Part shown: piece by piece, positions 18,038 to 28,973 of the stretch | Numbering within the stretch: the stretch's first letter is position 1 | Layout: each line of letters begins with the position of its first letter | Assembly: GCF_001908275.1 (NCBI RefSeq) | Contig: NZ_CP018620.1 | Coordinates: 6,076,001-6,140,000 of the forward strand | Origin: Paenibacillus xylanexedens | GTDB lineage: Bacteria; Bacillota; Bacilli; Paenibacillales; Paenibacillaceae | Direction: 5' to 3' | DNA: 64,000 nucleotides | Notes under the pieces: generated by a model | What the model saw: only the letters and a program-made list of their open reading frames with translations | Database searches by the model: none | What the model was told of the DNA's origin: nothing | Position numbers and translations under genes: made by a program

Positions 18038-19123
18038 TTATTTCAGTCCGATCTCTTCCTTCGTGTAATACTGTGTACCAACGATATCCTGCTCCACATT
18101 TGTACGGTCCACCGAGATCGGATCCAAGAGATACGCCGGAACAACCTCAATTCCATTGTTATATGATGTTTTATCATTAACTTCCGCCTGTTTTCCTTGC
18201 AAAATACTATTGGCCATCTCTACCGTCTTCTCCGCTAGCTTCCGTGTATCCTTAAACACCGTCTGCGTCTGTTCCCCGGCCACAATGGACTTGATTGAGG
18301 CAAGTTCGGCATCCTGTCCTGTAATAACGGGCAGCGGTTTGTTCGAAGTACCGTAACCAATCCCTTTCAAAGATGAAATGATACCAATACTGATTCCATC
18401 ATAAGGAGACAATACTGCATCCAGATTATCACCCGAGTAATACGCACTCAGCAGGTTATCCATCCGTGACTGGGCCAGTGCTCCGTCCCAGCGCAAGGTC
18501 GCAATCTGAGCCATCGTCATCTGCTTGCTGCGCACGACCAGCTTGCCGGAATCGATGTACGGCTTCAGGACAGACATCGCACCGTCGAAGAAGAAATAGG
18601 CGTTATTATCATCAGGAGAGCCACCAAACAGCTCAATGTTATACGGTCCTTTTCCATCCTTGAGTCCAAGCTTTTGTTCGATGTAGGAGGCTTGAAGCAC
18701 ACCCACCTTAAAATTGTCGAACGTGGCGTAATAGGTTAAGTATGGCGTATTGCGAATGAGCCGATCATACGAGATCACTTGTATCCCTTCGTCATGCGCT
18801 TTCTTTATTACATCCGTTAATGTGTTGCCATCCACGGACGCGATGACCATCACATCCACACCTTTGGTGATCATGTTTTCAATCTGTGAAATCTGATTCT
18901 CGACCACATCCTCAGCATACTGAAGATCGGTTTTGTACCCCTGCTCCTGAAACAGACGGACCATGTTCTCCCCGTCTCCCACCCATCGTTCTGATGATTT
19001 GGTTGGCATAGATATACCGACATATCCCTTTTCTTTACTGCCTGGGCCACTCTCTGCCAGATTGCAGGCCGAAAGCATCAAGGTCATCACCAGAAGCCAG
19101 ATGAGCATTGCTCCTTTTTTCAT
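18038..19123 (-). CDS. Monosaccharide-binding lipoprotein (XylF/ChvE type)
   Basis: The 361-residue extracellular substrate-binding lipoprotein starts [20 protein letters not shown], a lipobox (LSAC) that anchors the protein by Cys20. The mature part is a type I periplasmic-binding fold: [60 protein letters not shown] and [20 protein letters not shown]. These are hallmarks of the multiple-monosaccharide/xylose ChvE-XylF group. The ATG at 19123 follows AAGGGGAA. It is first in the three-gene transporter operon, behind a cre-like site, and probably receives control from the kinase-regulator pair just upstream. Confidence 0.9.
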   Translation of the reverse strand: MKKGAMLIWLLVMTLMLSACNLAESGPGSKEKGYVGISMPTKSSERWVGDGENMVRLFQEQGYKTDLQYAEDVVENQISQIENMITKGVDVMVIASVDGNTLTDVIKKAHDEGIQVISYDRLIRNTPYLTYYATFDNFKVGVLQASYIEQKLGLKDGKGPYNIELFGGSPDDNNAYFFFDGAMSVLKPYIDSGKLVVRSKQMTMAQIATLRWDGALAQSRMDNLLSAYYSGDNLDAVLSPYDGISIGIISSLKGIGYGTSNKPLPVITGQDAELASIKSIVAGEQTQTVFKDTRKLAEKTVEMANSILQGKQAEVNDKTSYNNGIEVVPAYLLDPISVDRTNVEQDIVGTQYYTKEEIGLK

Positions 19124-19169
19124 ATGAAGTTCCCCTTTCCTCACGTCATACGGTTCTGAATGAGTTATA

Positions 19170-19183
19170 AGATAACGCTTACA
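19170..19183. promoter_or_regulatory. cre-like site upstream of the sugar ABC operon
   Basis: AGATAACGCTTACA matches 13 of 14 positions of the CcpA consensus TGWNANCGNTNWCA and lies 47 bases before the binding-protein start. A weaker 11/14 match lies at 19299-19312. It is probably a catabolite-repression site or an operator for a LacI-type regulator. Confidence 0.55.
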
Positions 19184-19348
19184 ATACATGTAGTGCATCC
19201 TGTTGCTTGCTGTTCCTATCTGAGACCAATCGTAGCATTGGAGAAGCCATAAGGTCTTTGCACGTTTTGAACTTTTTTTATAAAAATTTAACTTTTGATA
19301 GAAACGCTTAAAGTACAAGTGTGATCCATGAGTTACCATTCCAGAGTC

Positions 19349-19397
19349 AAAAAAAAGGACATGCTCCACTTCGCTTCACACGAAGTAGAACATATCC
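19349..19397 (-). terminator. Terminator of the sensor-kinase-regulator operon
   Basis: The minus strand has a 17-base imperfect stem (19357-19373 with 19381-19397) followed by eight T, 45 bases after the response-regulator stop. It separates the sensing operon from the transporter operon. Confidence 0.85.
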
Positions 19398-19441
19398 ATC
19401 TCATTTATCATACGTCTGAATGAACCACTGTAATACGATAT

Positions 19442-20764
19442 TTAATTCGCAGAAGGATGATAAGCCGTTCCCCCGTTCTTTCGATACTGCACTGGCGAAA
19501 TGCCCATTGTTTTCTTAAATGCAGTGCTGAAATAATGCTGGGTGTCATAACCTACACGCTCAGCGATGGTGTGGATCGGCAGTGTTGTTGAGTCCAACAG
19601 CTGTATAGCCTTACGAATGCGAGCATGGGTGACAAGCGTGACAAAGGAATCATTCAGCTCTTTCTTCAACACACGACTAAGATATACGGCAGATACTTGT
19701 AGACGGGAAGCGAGTGATTCCAGGGTCAGTTCCCGCTCCGCATATTCTTCGTGAATAAGTTGTCTTGCCCGGCGCACCAGAGGGGACAACTGCACTTCCC
19801 CGTATACCCGTTCACGGCAATGACGGTACGTATCCGGCGTCTCCTCCAGTGTCCCTGCATGCGTCGCCACATGAGCATGAATGGCAATATTCAGGCAAGA
19901 ACTGATCTGTTGTTCCAGAAGGGACTCTATTTCTTCGGGAGCTTCCTGCCACAGACACATGCCGATCGACCCGCTTACGTCCCGAAACAGGACATGTGGC
20001 ACGTCCCCCAGCAGTTCACTAATTATATTTTCCACTGCAAACAGAAACAACTGACGATCATTCTCTCTCAGTATCGTCTGACGCGCTTCAGCGGCAGGCC
20101 ACCGTACGACCCCAATCTGCACAGGTGGGACGGGGGGCAACCGCAAAAACACAAGCTGCTCCGTCAGATCCCTCCTTTCAGCCTGCCCCTCCAGCCACTC
20201 CAGCATAAATCGCTGGCGAAGCAACGGGATATTACGTTCAATCTGATGAGCTGCCTGCTGTACATATGCCGTCCTCTGGTGCTCTTCAGTAAGTCGCTTA
20301 TGTAATCGCTCAAGTGCAGTATATAATTGTTCTGCTTGCACAGGCTTTAAGATGTAATCCTCTACGCCAAGTCGAACCGCCTCCTGCGCATATGCAAATT
20401 CATCATGTCCCGAGATGATCAGGTAACGACAGCCCGGGCACTTCTGCTGAAGGGCACGGATTAGTTCGATTCCGTTCAGGAATGGCATATTCATATCAAC
20501 GAGAACAATATCCACACCCAAGTCAGCCGCCCGTTCCAGCGCTTCCTCGCCATCTTCCGCTTCACCAACAACCTCCATCCCGAGAGTTGTCCAGTCAATT
20601 GCATCCCGAATTCCCTCACGAATGATCGGTTCATCATCAGCGATGAGCACGCGGTATTTCTTAGCCATGTGGCTATCCGGCGTAATCTCCATTACTGTAG
20701 TCAATGCGGATGTCTCATCTGTTTCAGTGGAAGCTGTCACGGTCGATTTCATGAATTTTCCCAT
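19442..20764 (-). CDS. YesN-type response regulator with AraC output domain
   Basis: This 440-residue regulator has an N-terminal extension, a receiver domain (about 38-160, YRVLIADDEPIIREGIRDAI, phospho-acceptor Asp90 in VLVDMNMPFLNG, and Lys in YILKPVQ), a linker, and a C-terminal AraC pair of helix-turn-helix motifs (about 335-432, ending RVGYDTQHYFSTAFKKTMGI). I keep the start at 20764 because CAGGAGAG precedes it; a later ATG before AKKYRVL lacks a site. It overlaps the kinase gene by 16 bp. The likely target is the sugar transporter operon directly downstream. Confidence 0.9.
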   Translation of the reverse strand: MGKFMKSTVTASTETDETSALTTVMEITPDSHMAKKYRVLIADDEPIIREGIRDAIDWTTLGMEVVGEAEDGEEALERAADLGVDIVLVDMNMPFLNGIELIRALQQKCPGCRYLIISGHDEFAYAQEAVRLGVEDYILKPVQAEQLYTALERLHKRLTEEHQRTAYVQQAAHQIERNIPLLRQRFMLEWLEGQAERRDLTEQLVFLRLPPVPPVQIGVVRWPAAEARQTILRENDRQLFLFAVENIISELLGDVPHVLFRDVSGSIGMCLWQEAPEEIESLLEQQISSCLNIAIHAHVATHAGTLEETPDTYRHCRERVYGEVQLSPLVRRARQLIHEEYAERELTLESLASRLQVSAVYLSRVLKKELNDSFVTLVTHARIRKAIQLLDSTTLPIHTIAERVGYDTQHYFSTAFKKTMGISPVQYRKNGGTAYHPSAN

Positions 20765-22719
20765 TCACTCTCCTGCCTCTCTTCGTTATTGATTTGCTTG
20801 GTTGGTGGGAGCTCTCGCATCAACGGATGAATGATGGTCACACTCGTTCCTTCACCTTCCTGGCTCTCCAGCACAATACCGTACTCATCGCCAAAGGACA
20901 GCCGGAGACGGGCCTGCACATTCAACATTCCATAACTTTTGCCTGTCATCCCAGGCGAAGACGCTTCCAAACTTGCCAAAGGAGCTTCGAGCAGATGCTG
21001 CATCTCGGCAAGCCGTTCGTTGGACATGCCTGCTCCATTATCCTGAACGGTCAGCAGCAGTCTGTTATGTTCCAATCTGGCCTCCACCCGAATGTGTCCC
21101 GGCCCACGCCTGCCTTTGATTCCATGATAGATTGCATTCTCTATCAGGGGCTGAAGCAGCAGCTTTAACACCAAAAGGTCCCGCAGTTCCTCTGGAATAT
21201 TCAATGTATACTGAAGACGATCGCGGTATCGTGTCTGCTGAATTTGCATATAGCTGGTCATATGTTCAATCTCGGAATGCAGCGGAATGTAATCCTGTCC
21301 TTTACTAAGCCCTATGCGAAATAATCGAGATAACGCGCCAACCATGCCGGACACATCTTCTGCACCCTCTTTGCGTGCCATCCAATGAATCGTATCCAGG
21401 GTATTGTACAAAAAGTGTGGTTTGATATGCTCCTGCAAACTCCGCATTTCAGCATCGCGCTTCTGCCGCTCCCGCAATTCATTTAATGATATCAGTTGTC
21501 TAATCTGTGCCAGCATTCGGTTATAACTGTTGCCAAGCATGCCAATCTCGTCAGCACGATCGCTCCAGCGGCCTGGTCTGAGATTGCCGGTCTCCGCCCT
21601 GCGCATATAGGACATGAGCCGGAAAATGGGCTGAGCAATGGAACGGGAGAACCATAAAGAGGCGCTCAGGCCAAACAAACACACCACAAATACAAAGCTA
21701 ACCACGTAAAACTGGATTTGGCGTACTTCGGATATCGAGTCTCTTGTGGGAAATACCCCTACCGTTCTCCAATCTGTAAAGGTAGACGACTGATACATGA
21801 ATAATAACGTTCCACCTTCTGTATCGGCGGTAAATGTTCCACTCTCACCGGAGGGGAACCAGTCTGTGGGAATGTGTTCTATTAGCGGGTGCTCCGGCTT
21901 GTATACACTTTGACCTTCTGCATCAGTCACCATCACATAACCGGATTTCCCCAAGGTTACATTACGGGCAGCCTGAGAGACGGACCTTAGTTTAAGATCA
22001 ATCATAATCACGCCCCGCACACGTCCTGACGCTTCATCCGTTATGGAACGTGCAACCGATACAATCTCATCATCCTTGTACCGTACATGTGTCGTGAGAT
22101 TACGCTCTTTCGGCTGACCCAACACCATGAAGATGCCCGGATTGGCCGAAGCTTTTTGATACCAATTTTCCTGGATCAGGCTCTGTTCCGCTCGGGGATA
22201 CATCTCGTTGCTAATATAGTCACCACTTGCATTGACGAGAACAATCCCGGCGATTTCAGGATACAATGTTGTGAACCCCTGCAAGGTCTGCTTGATACCA
22301 TATAACCGATTTTGCTCCGTTGCTGCATTTATGTCCATGTTCATCGGTTCGATGCCTGCATCATCATTCGGTGGCATTTTGTCGTTCATAAAAGCATCAA
22401 TATCCGGCTCAAAGGCAATCAGGTAGGTCATGTTTTGCAAATTCTCCATTTTGCTGTTAAGAGCTTCATTCACTTTGCCAATCAGTTGCATGGTATGCCC
22501 TTCAACCTGTCGCTCAACTACGCGCTCCACCGTCCAGTTCACAAGCAACCCAAGTCCTACAGAAGGTACAATGGCGAATAACAGAAAAAGCAGCATCAGC
22601 TGGTAGCGAAGGGGCATATTACGCAAGCGTAAACGCCGAATCCCGTTCCTGAAAGTGGAGAGAATTGCTCTCCTGCTCCAAGGCCTTGGACTCTTGAAAT
22701 CTCCCTTGTTATTTGGCAT
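20749..22719 (-). CDS. YesM/LytS-type sensor histidine kinase
   Basis: This 656-residue membrane kinase has a transmembrane helix (about 40-62), an extracellular Cache-like sensor of about 280 residues, a second helix near 345-367 (VVSFVFVVCLFGLSASLWF), a HAMP linker, the His_kinase motif EHIKPHFLYNTLD with His435 as the phosphorylation site, and an HATPase domain (LLQPLIENAIYHG, DNGAGM, GKSYGMLN). Of two close starts I use the ATG at 22719, which overlaps the upstream sensor-protein gene by 11 bp. It pairs with the AraC-type regulator downstream. Confidence 0.9.
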   Translation of the reverse strand: MPNNKGDFKSPRPWSRRAILSTFRNGIRRLRLRNMPLRYQLMLLFLLFAIVPSVGLGLLVNWTVERVVERQVEGHTMQLIGKVNEALNSKMENLQNMTYLIAFEPDIDAFMNDKMPPNDDAGIEPMNMDINAATEQNRLYGIKQTLQGFTTLYPEIAGIVLVNASGDYISNEMYPRAEQSLIQENWYQKASANPGIFMVLGQPKERNLTTHVRYKDDEIVSVARSITDEASGRVRGVIMIDLKLRSVSQAARNVTLGKSGYVMVTDAEGQSVYKPEHPLIEHIPTDWFPSGESGTFTADTEGGTLLFMYQSSTFTDWRTVGVFPTRDSISEVRQIQFYVVSFVFVVCLFGLSASLWFSRSIAQPIFRLMSYMRRAETGNLRPGRWSDRADEIGMLGNSYNRMLAQIRQLISLNELRERQKRDAEMRSLQEHIKPHFLYNTLDTIHWMARKEGAEDVSGMVGALSRLFRIGLSKGQDYIPLHSEIEHMTSYMQIQQTRYRDRLQYTLNIPEELRDLLVLKLLLQPLIENAIYHGIKGRRGPGHIRVEARLEHNRLLLTVQDNGAGMSNERLAEMQHLLEAPLASLEASSPGMTGKSYGMLNVQARLRLSFGDEYGIVLESQEGEGTSVTIIHPLMRELPPTKQINNEERQESEWENS

Positions 22720-23716
22720 AGTAATCATCCACATCCGAGCGTGTCACCACAGAGATCCCTGTGTCCACCATCACGGGAAGCGGTGCATTTTCACCGGATG
22801 AGGATGGGGCCGGAACCGTTAACTGGTGATGCAGATGGAACAGATATTGGAGTGACCAATATCCCATATTCCAGGTTCCCTGTGCAATTGTAGCTGAGAT
22901 CGTACCGTTCTTGATCATATCCAATGTAGTCTTATTTGTATCAAACGAAATAATCTGCAATGGATGTCTGTCCCCGACAGTATGAACGGCTTCCCCCGCT
23001 CCTGCCCCTCCGGTAGCTTCAGTCACAAAAATTCCCGCCAGCTCGGGATGTTCCTTCATCATTCTCTGTGTTTCGTCTCTGGATACCATCGCATCACCGT
23101 GTCCGTCTGCAACTTCAACAATCTGCATGGAAGGGTATCTCTCCTTGATCGTATCGCGGAAGCCCTTCGTCCGCTCTTCATGATTTTGTTGCCCAGGCAA
23201 GGTTAATACCGCGACCTCTCCCTCACGCCCCAGCAGTTCAGCCATTTTATCAGCAGCCATTACACCCGACTTGTAATTATCTGTCCCAAGAAAAGAATAG
23301 GCCTGGCTATCAGGTGCATCCGCGTCAAATAATACAACAGGGATATCTGCGTCGATTGCCTTGTTAATCACTGGAACTAGCGATTGTGGGTCGATTGCAG
23401 ATATGGCAATGCCCGCGGGTTTGCGAGCGATAGCCTGCTCGATTACCATGGTCTGTTCCTTCGCATCATACCGGGTAGCCCCGCGATATTCTACGGTCAC
23501 GCCAAGCGCATCCGCGGCATCCTCGAAACCTTTGAGCGGGCTCTTCCAATACTCCAGCCCGGACTGGAATGTAATCATGATATACGTCTCTCCGATATCA
23601 CCGCGCAGCCCACGGTCCTCCCAAGAACTGTTTACCTGACTGGTGTATTCAAATCTCAACACATACAACGCAAATGCTGATATTAGTAAAATGTAAACCA
23701 GCAGCATTTTTTTCAT
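22709..23716 (-). CDS. Membrane-tethered sugar-binding sensor protein (XylFII-like)
   Basis: This 335-residue protein has one N-terminal hydrophobic anchor (MLLVYILLISAFALYVLRF) without a lipobox Cys. A RbsB-like type I binding fold follows: GFEDAADALGVTVEYRGATR, AGIAISAIDPQSLVPVINKA, IPVVLFDADAPDSQAYSFLG, AAITVE-like DETQ repeats and ISFDTNKTTLDMIKNGTI. It is first in an operon with a YesM-like kinase and YesN-like regulator, next to a sugar ABC transporter. This is the arrangement described for the XylFII-LytS-YesN xylose sensor of clostridia. I infer that it presents bound sugar to the kinase rather than to the transporter. Confidence 0.82.
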   Translation of the reverse strand: MKKMLLVYILLISAFALYVLRFEYTSQVNSSWEDRGLRGDIGETYIMITFQSGLEYWKSPLKGFEDAADALGVTVEYRGATRYDAKEQTMVIEQAIARKPAGIAISAIDPQSLVPVINKAIDADIPVVLFDADAPDSQAYSFLGTDNYKSGVMAADKMAELLGREGEVAVLTLPGQQNHEERTKGFRDTIKERYPSMQIVEVADGHGDAMVSRDETQRMMKEHPELAGIFVTEATGGAGAGEAVHTVGDRHPLQIISFDTNKTTLDMIKNGTISATIAQGTWNMGYWSLQYLFHLHHQLTVPAPSSSGENAPLPVMVDTGISVVTRSDVDDYYAK

Positions 23717-23764
23717 TCCGTTCACTTCCTCAAGTCGTCTGATCACCTTGTACTTCGTTTAAAT

Positions 23765-23778
23765 TGTAAACGCAATCA
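23765..23778. promoter_or_regulatory. cre-like site upstream of the sugar-sensing operon
   Basis: TGTAAACGCAATCA matches 13 of 14 positions of TGWNANCGNTNWCA, 49 bases before the sensor start. With the site at 19170 it suggests that both sensing and uptake are under catabolite repression. Confidence 0.5.
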
Positions 23779-23919
23779 TTCAAAAAGAAAACTACCCCTT
23801 ATCTTTTAAACGGAAGCTCCTGTTGTTATCCGTGTACCTGTTGCAATAATGTACTATATGGTTTCTCTCTCTGGACGTATGATCATGGAACTAGACTACA
23901 ACCAGAGGAGAGCACCATC

Positions 23920-24501
23920 ATGAATCTTGCATCTTTTTTAATCTACTGCATCGTCGTTACGTTCACACCTGGCCCCAGCAATATCGTAATTCTTTCTTCC
24001 GTACAACACGTTGGGGCACGTCAAACGATGCACTATGTGTGGGGAGCTACGCTGGCATTTGGTCTGCTGCTTACCGCATCAGCTTTTCTTAATCAGCTTC
24101 TTGCGGGAGTGTTACCCGGAATTCTGAAGGTGATGCAGATTGTCGGCGGCCTTTACATGGTGTATCTGGCGTACCAGATCTACAAGATGGGTACCACCGA
24201 GGATGAACCGAAACAAGTTACCGGATTATGGAACGGTTTCGTCATGCAATTTGTGAATCCAAAGGTGGTCATGTTTACTTTCACTGTCATTCCAAGCTAT
24301 GTATTGCCCTTTTATCAAAGCTCATTCTCATCGTTTCTGTTCGTGGTGCTCATTACCTTCATTGGTTTTCTGGCATATTCCAGTTGGGTTGTTTTTGGCA
24401 CGGTTTTCAGAACGTTGCTGAATCGCCACCAAAAATTACTGAGTATTCTCATGGCTCTTTTTTTGTTATACTCAGCCATTATAGTATCCGGATTAATCTA
24501 A
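23920..24501 (+). CDS. LysE/RhtB family amino-acid exporter
   Basis: This 193-residue membrane protein has about six hydrophobic segments. It opens with the family motif FTPGPSNIVILSSVQHVGAR (PGP near residue 18) and continues with WGATLAFGLLL and FVMQFVNPKVVMFTFTVIPS, both typical of LysE/RhtB exporters of amino acids such as cysteine, threonine or homoserine. The substrate is not readable from sequence. GAGGAGAG precedes the ATG. The AraC-type regulator gene starts 19 bp after its stop, so the two probably form one operon. Confidence 0.88.
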   Translation: MNLASFLIYCIVVTFTPGPSNIVILSSVQHVGARQTMHYVWGATLAFGLLLTASAFLNQLLAGVLPGILKVMQIVGGLYMVYLAYQIYKMGTTEDEPKQVTGLWNGFVMQFVNPKVVMFTFTVIPSYVLPFYQSSFSSFLFVVLITFIGFLAYSSWVVFGTVFRTLLNRHQKLLSILMALFLLYSAIIVSGLI

Positions 24502-24520
24502 AGCTTGGGAGGTGTGCTGC

Positions 24521-25306
24521 ATGGAACGGTTTAACTATAAAAAGTCGCAAGACGTGCTGGCACTATCCGCCAGCTTTACCGATTTTGCATACAAAAAACA
24601 TTGCCACGAAGAGTATGCGGTCGGCGTAACCCTGCGTGGCATTCAACAATACAACCTGGACGGACAATATCAGGCCTCTCACCAAAATGGTGTCATGTTG
24701 TTTAACCGTGAACAGTCCCATGATGGAAGCTCCTATGATAAGGCTGGCATTGACTATGTGATGTTGTATTTGAAGCCTGAATTAGTAGAGGAGATTATAG
24801 GCAAAAAGGAATTGCGTTTTGGAAGTCCCATCGTCTATGATCCCGAGCTTGCACGTAGTATCCTGATGCTGAACGATGCCGTTCAACTCAGACAGAACGA
24901 AGCCGAGTGCAGCGAACGGGTCTTCGATCTGGTTCACCTTCTGGCTCAGAAGGAAATGGACACCAAGCTCTGGTTGCCTCAGGACAGTCTGGTTCGAAAA
25001 GCCAAGGAAATCATGTTTTGCAGCACCGAAGATCTGCTCAAGTTGGACAACCTGAGCTCCGAATTTGGCATGTCCAAGTTTCAATTTATCCGTGAATTCA
25101 AGGCACATGCAGGCATATCCCCCTACCAGTTTTTCTTAAACTGCAAGGTGGAGCGTGCCCGTCAATCCATCGAAATGCAGAAGGACGTCTATGCTGCTGT
25201 TGCCGATTGCGGATTCGTCGATCTGACCCATCTAAACCGACATTTCAAACGGGTATTTGGTGTCACAGCTTATGAATACATGTTGCAGCTAAACTATAAA
25301 AATTGA
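24521..25306 (+). CDS. AraC family transcriptional regulator
   Basis: The 261-residue protein has an N-terminal cupin-like sensor domain (about 10-150, CHEEYAVGVTLRGIQQYNLD) and a C-terminal AraC DNA-binding domain with two helix-turn-helix motifs: LDNLSSEFGMSKFQFIREFK and VYAAVADCGFVDLTHLNRHF, followed by KRVFGVTAYEYM. This arrangement is common in regulators linked to LysE-type exporters. I place the start at the ATG at 24521, eight bases after GGGAGG. It probably controls the upstream exporter gene and responds to its substrate. Confidence 0.87.
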   Translation: MERFNYKKSQDVLALSASFTDFAYKKHCHEEYAVGVTLRGIQQYNLDGQYQASHQNGVMLFNREQSHDGSSYDKAGIDYVMLYLKPELVEEIIGKKELRFGSPIVYDPELARSILMLNDAVQLRQNEAECSERVFDLVHLLAQKEMDTKLWLPQDSLVRKAKEIMFCSTEDLLKLDNLSSEFGMSKFQFIREFKAHAGISPYQFFLNCKVERARQSIEMQKDVYAAVADCGFVDLTHLNRHFKRVFGVTAYEYMLQLNYKN

Positions 25307-25320
25307 ACTAAAGAATATTT

Positions 25321-25470
25321 ACACTGGCCACTCCGATGACAGAATAACCTTCTGATCGCTGTTATCCCCAGATTTTTTTGATCCCTTTTATAAAGGGAAA
25401 ATCCGGTGATAAAGGCGAACGCTCCGCTTCTTCAAGTTCTTTCTGTCCTCTCCGTTTTGTGTAAATGTTT
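25321..25470. repeat. Palindromic dispersed element, copy A
   Basis: About 150 bp, closely similar to 62361-62508 and in its core to 28694-28838. The centre is an imperfect long hairpin: TTATCCCCAGATTTT and CCCTTT on the left pair with AAAGGG and AAAATCCGGTGATAA on the right. Outer arms CTCCGATGACAGAA and TTTCTGTCCTCTCCG are also roughly complementary. It lies between convergent genes, after the AraC-type regulator. No coding frame is conserved. It looks like a MITE- or BIME-type repeat, or a mobile structured RNA. Confidence 0.8.
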
Positions 25471-25545
25471 AGTTTAATTTATATATTTCCATCGGATCGA
25501 TAGAACCGACTCCAAATGGATACAATTTTGCCGCCACTCCTAAAA

Positions 25546-25600
25546 ATCCCCGTATAGAACGTCAATGTTTCTTAACGTTCTGTACGGGGATTAGCTTTTT
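25546..25600. terminator. Bidirectional terminator between convergent genes
   Basis: ATCCCCGTATAGAACGT pairs with ACGTTCTGTACGGGGAT (one mismatch). T-runs follow on both strands, the longer on the plus strand. Confidence 0.85.
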
Positions 25601-25614
25601 TTTCCGTTGGGCAA

Positions 25615-26193
25615 TCAGATTCTTTTCTTTCGTCTCCAGGTCCACACGATTGCCAACGCTGCTAATAAAATGACTCCGCCATATAAGATGAGATAGAAAG
25701 GCCCAGTTCGCCCACCACCATCATTGGTTTCTCCAAAATCTTCTTTACTTACAACCTTTCCTGCACCCAGCAATTTCAGATCGTCTCCAGCTTGTTCAAT
25801 TGGAACATTGCGACTGCACAGATTCGTATGTAGCTTATGATCCACTTCATATTGATAAGCATAGATCAGGTAGGACTGATTCTTTTCAAATTGAATGCCA
25901 CAGGATTCAGACCCTCCGTCACTCGCAAGGATTTTCATCTTTTTGGCATTAACCCCCTTCCATGCAGTATCTACATCAAAGGTATACTCTCTTAATAAGC
26001 CATCATGCTTCGACTGTTGAGAACGTCCCTTCTTCACCACTTCTCCTGTAAATACAGTTGTGTTTGTCTTCAATCTCTCTTGAACATCACTCTCGACACA
26101 ACTGCAAGCATACACTTTCTCTCCGGGAAATAGAGCTAACCCAGACGTAACCAACAGTAAGATCAACATGCACATCACCAAACGTCGTTTCAT
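25615..26193 (-). CDS. Secreted TIMP/NTR-like protein with C-terminal membrane anchor
   Basis: The 192-residue precursor has a signal peptide, MKRRLVMCMLILLLVTSGLA, ending around VYACSC so that mature CSC is near the new N-terminus. Four Cys in all fit the netrin/TIMP-like fold seen in many Bacillales proteins (ACSCVES...FTGEVV, GGSESCGIQFEKNQSYLIYA, NLCSRNVPI). A C-terminal helix YLILYGGVILLAALAIVWTW followed by RRKKRI anchors it in the membrane. The start at 26193 has AGGAGGGGAG upstream. Its role is unknown; the fold suggests protein binding or protease inhibition outside the cell. Confidence 0.75.
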   Translation of the reverse strand: MKRRLVMCMLILLLVTSGLALFPGEKVYACSCVESDVQERLKTNTTVFTGEVVKKGRSQQSKHDGLLREYTFDVDTAWKGVNAKKMKILASDGGSESCGIQFEKNQSYLIYAYQYEVDHKLHTNLCSRNVPIEQAGDDLKLLGAGKVVSKEDFGETNDGGGRTGPFYLILYGGVILLAALAIVWTWRRKKRI

Positions 26194-26365
26194 TCCGACC
26201 GCTCCCCTCCTACATTCTCTGCTTGAACAACCGTTGTTAAGGTTACATATTTTTATTGCTGCTATATTTATTGTAAAATTATAGCACAATACAAATATCG
26301 TTATGTCCGAGATACACAAGGACACAACATACGAAATCAACCATCACGGAGGAACTCAACATTTG

Positions 26366-27031
26366 ATGCACAACTGGAAAAAGAATATCTCCTTCCCGCT
26401 GCTCGTTGCAGCGTTATGCATGATCGCCTTTATAAGCATCGCCCTGTCCATCAGCGACAACCAAATTCATCGATTTGATGATACCTTAATCGGATGGATT
26501 CAGGGGTTGGAATCCCCTGGTATGACACAATTCATGCACCTTTTCACCTGGATCGGCAGCGAAATGCCAGTGGTCTTCATTACCATCATCGCCATGATTG
26601 TGTTATACATTTTCCTGCGACACAAACGCGAACTGCTCTTCCTGGCTTGTGTGCTCGCAGGTTCAACCCTGTTAAATGCATTGCTCAAGCTGGTATTCCA
26701 GCGTGCCAGACCTACCATTAACCGGATCATTGAAGTGAGCGGCTATAGCTTCCCCAGTGGGCATTCTATGGCAGCATTTAGCCTGTATGGTGGACTGGCC
26801 TTTCTAATCTGGAAACATGTACCCACCGTCACAGGACGTGTGCTGATGATTGTTGCCAGCGCCGTATTTATACTGACCATTGGTATAAGTCGTATCTACT
26901 TGGGGGTGCATTATCCAAGTGATATCGTAGGCGGATACTTCTTGAGTGGTTGCTGGCTCTCCACATGCATATGGTTTTATCGGCGGCACTTGGAGCGCAT
27001 GTCCCAACTGCAAAGCAGAAGGCTGGCCTAG
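26366..27031 (+). CDS. PAP2 family membrane phosphatase
   Basis: This protein of about 221 residues carries the three phosphatidic-acid-phosphatase motifs: KLVFQRARP (KxxxxxxRP), YSFPSGHSMAAF (PSGH) and SRIYLGVHYPSDIVGG (SRxxxxxHxxxD). Six membrane helices surround them. Such enzymes dephosphorylate undecaprenyl pyrophosphate or phosphatidyl phosphates at the outer membrane face. The start is uncertain: GGAGG is 13 bases before the ATG at 26366 but ten before a TTG at 26363. A longer reading adds an unlikely His-rich leader. Confidence 0.88.
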   Translation: MHNWKKNISFPLLVAALCMIAFISIALSISDNQIHRFDDTLIGWIQGLESPGMTQFMHLFTWIGSEMPVVFITIIAMIVLYIFLRHKRELLFLACVLAGSTLLNALLKLVFQRARPTINRIIEVSGYSFPSGHSMAAFSLYGGLAFLIWKHVPTVTGRVLMIVASAVFILTIGISRIYLGVHYPSDIVGGYFLSGCWLSTCIWFYRRHLERMSQLQSRRLA

Positions 27032-27055
27032 GCGGCCCGCTATTGAACTACACAA

Positions 27056-27101
27056 AGAAATACCCGGCTTTCCTTAACTGAAGGATCGCCGGGTATTTTT
27101 A
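27056..27101. terminator. Terminator after the PAP2 gene
   Basis: AAATACCCGGC / GCCGGGTATTTTT stem and T-run. Another hairpin with seven T on the plus strand follows near 27140-27187, so the convergent GH1 gene is well shielded. Confidence 0.8.
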
Positions 27102-27194
27102 TATTCATATATTGTAGTCCTGAACTCGTTCAGGACCACATGGACCGCTTGTCCCATTTAAGGGAACAGACGGATCTGGTTTTTTTACACCAAA

Positions 27195-28838
<1,644 letters not shown>

Positions 28839-28958
28839 ATCGATATCGTCCCCTTCACTACTCCCCAATAAATGAAGAACAGATTATAAATCTGAGTCAA
28901 AATGTCTTGGTAAGACTTTTACACCAGTGTACCACCCATACCCTGACACCTATTGTCA

Positions 28959-28967
28959 TGGTATAAT
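28959..28967 (+). promoter_or_regulatory. Extended -10 promoter of the WYL regulator
   Basis: TGGTATAAT is an exact extended -10 element (TGnTATAAT). The expected transcription start falls on or next to the ATG at 28974, so the message may be leaderless. Confidence 0.5.
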
Positions 28968-28973
28968 TATGGC

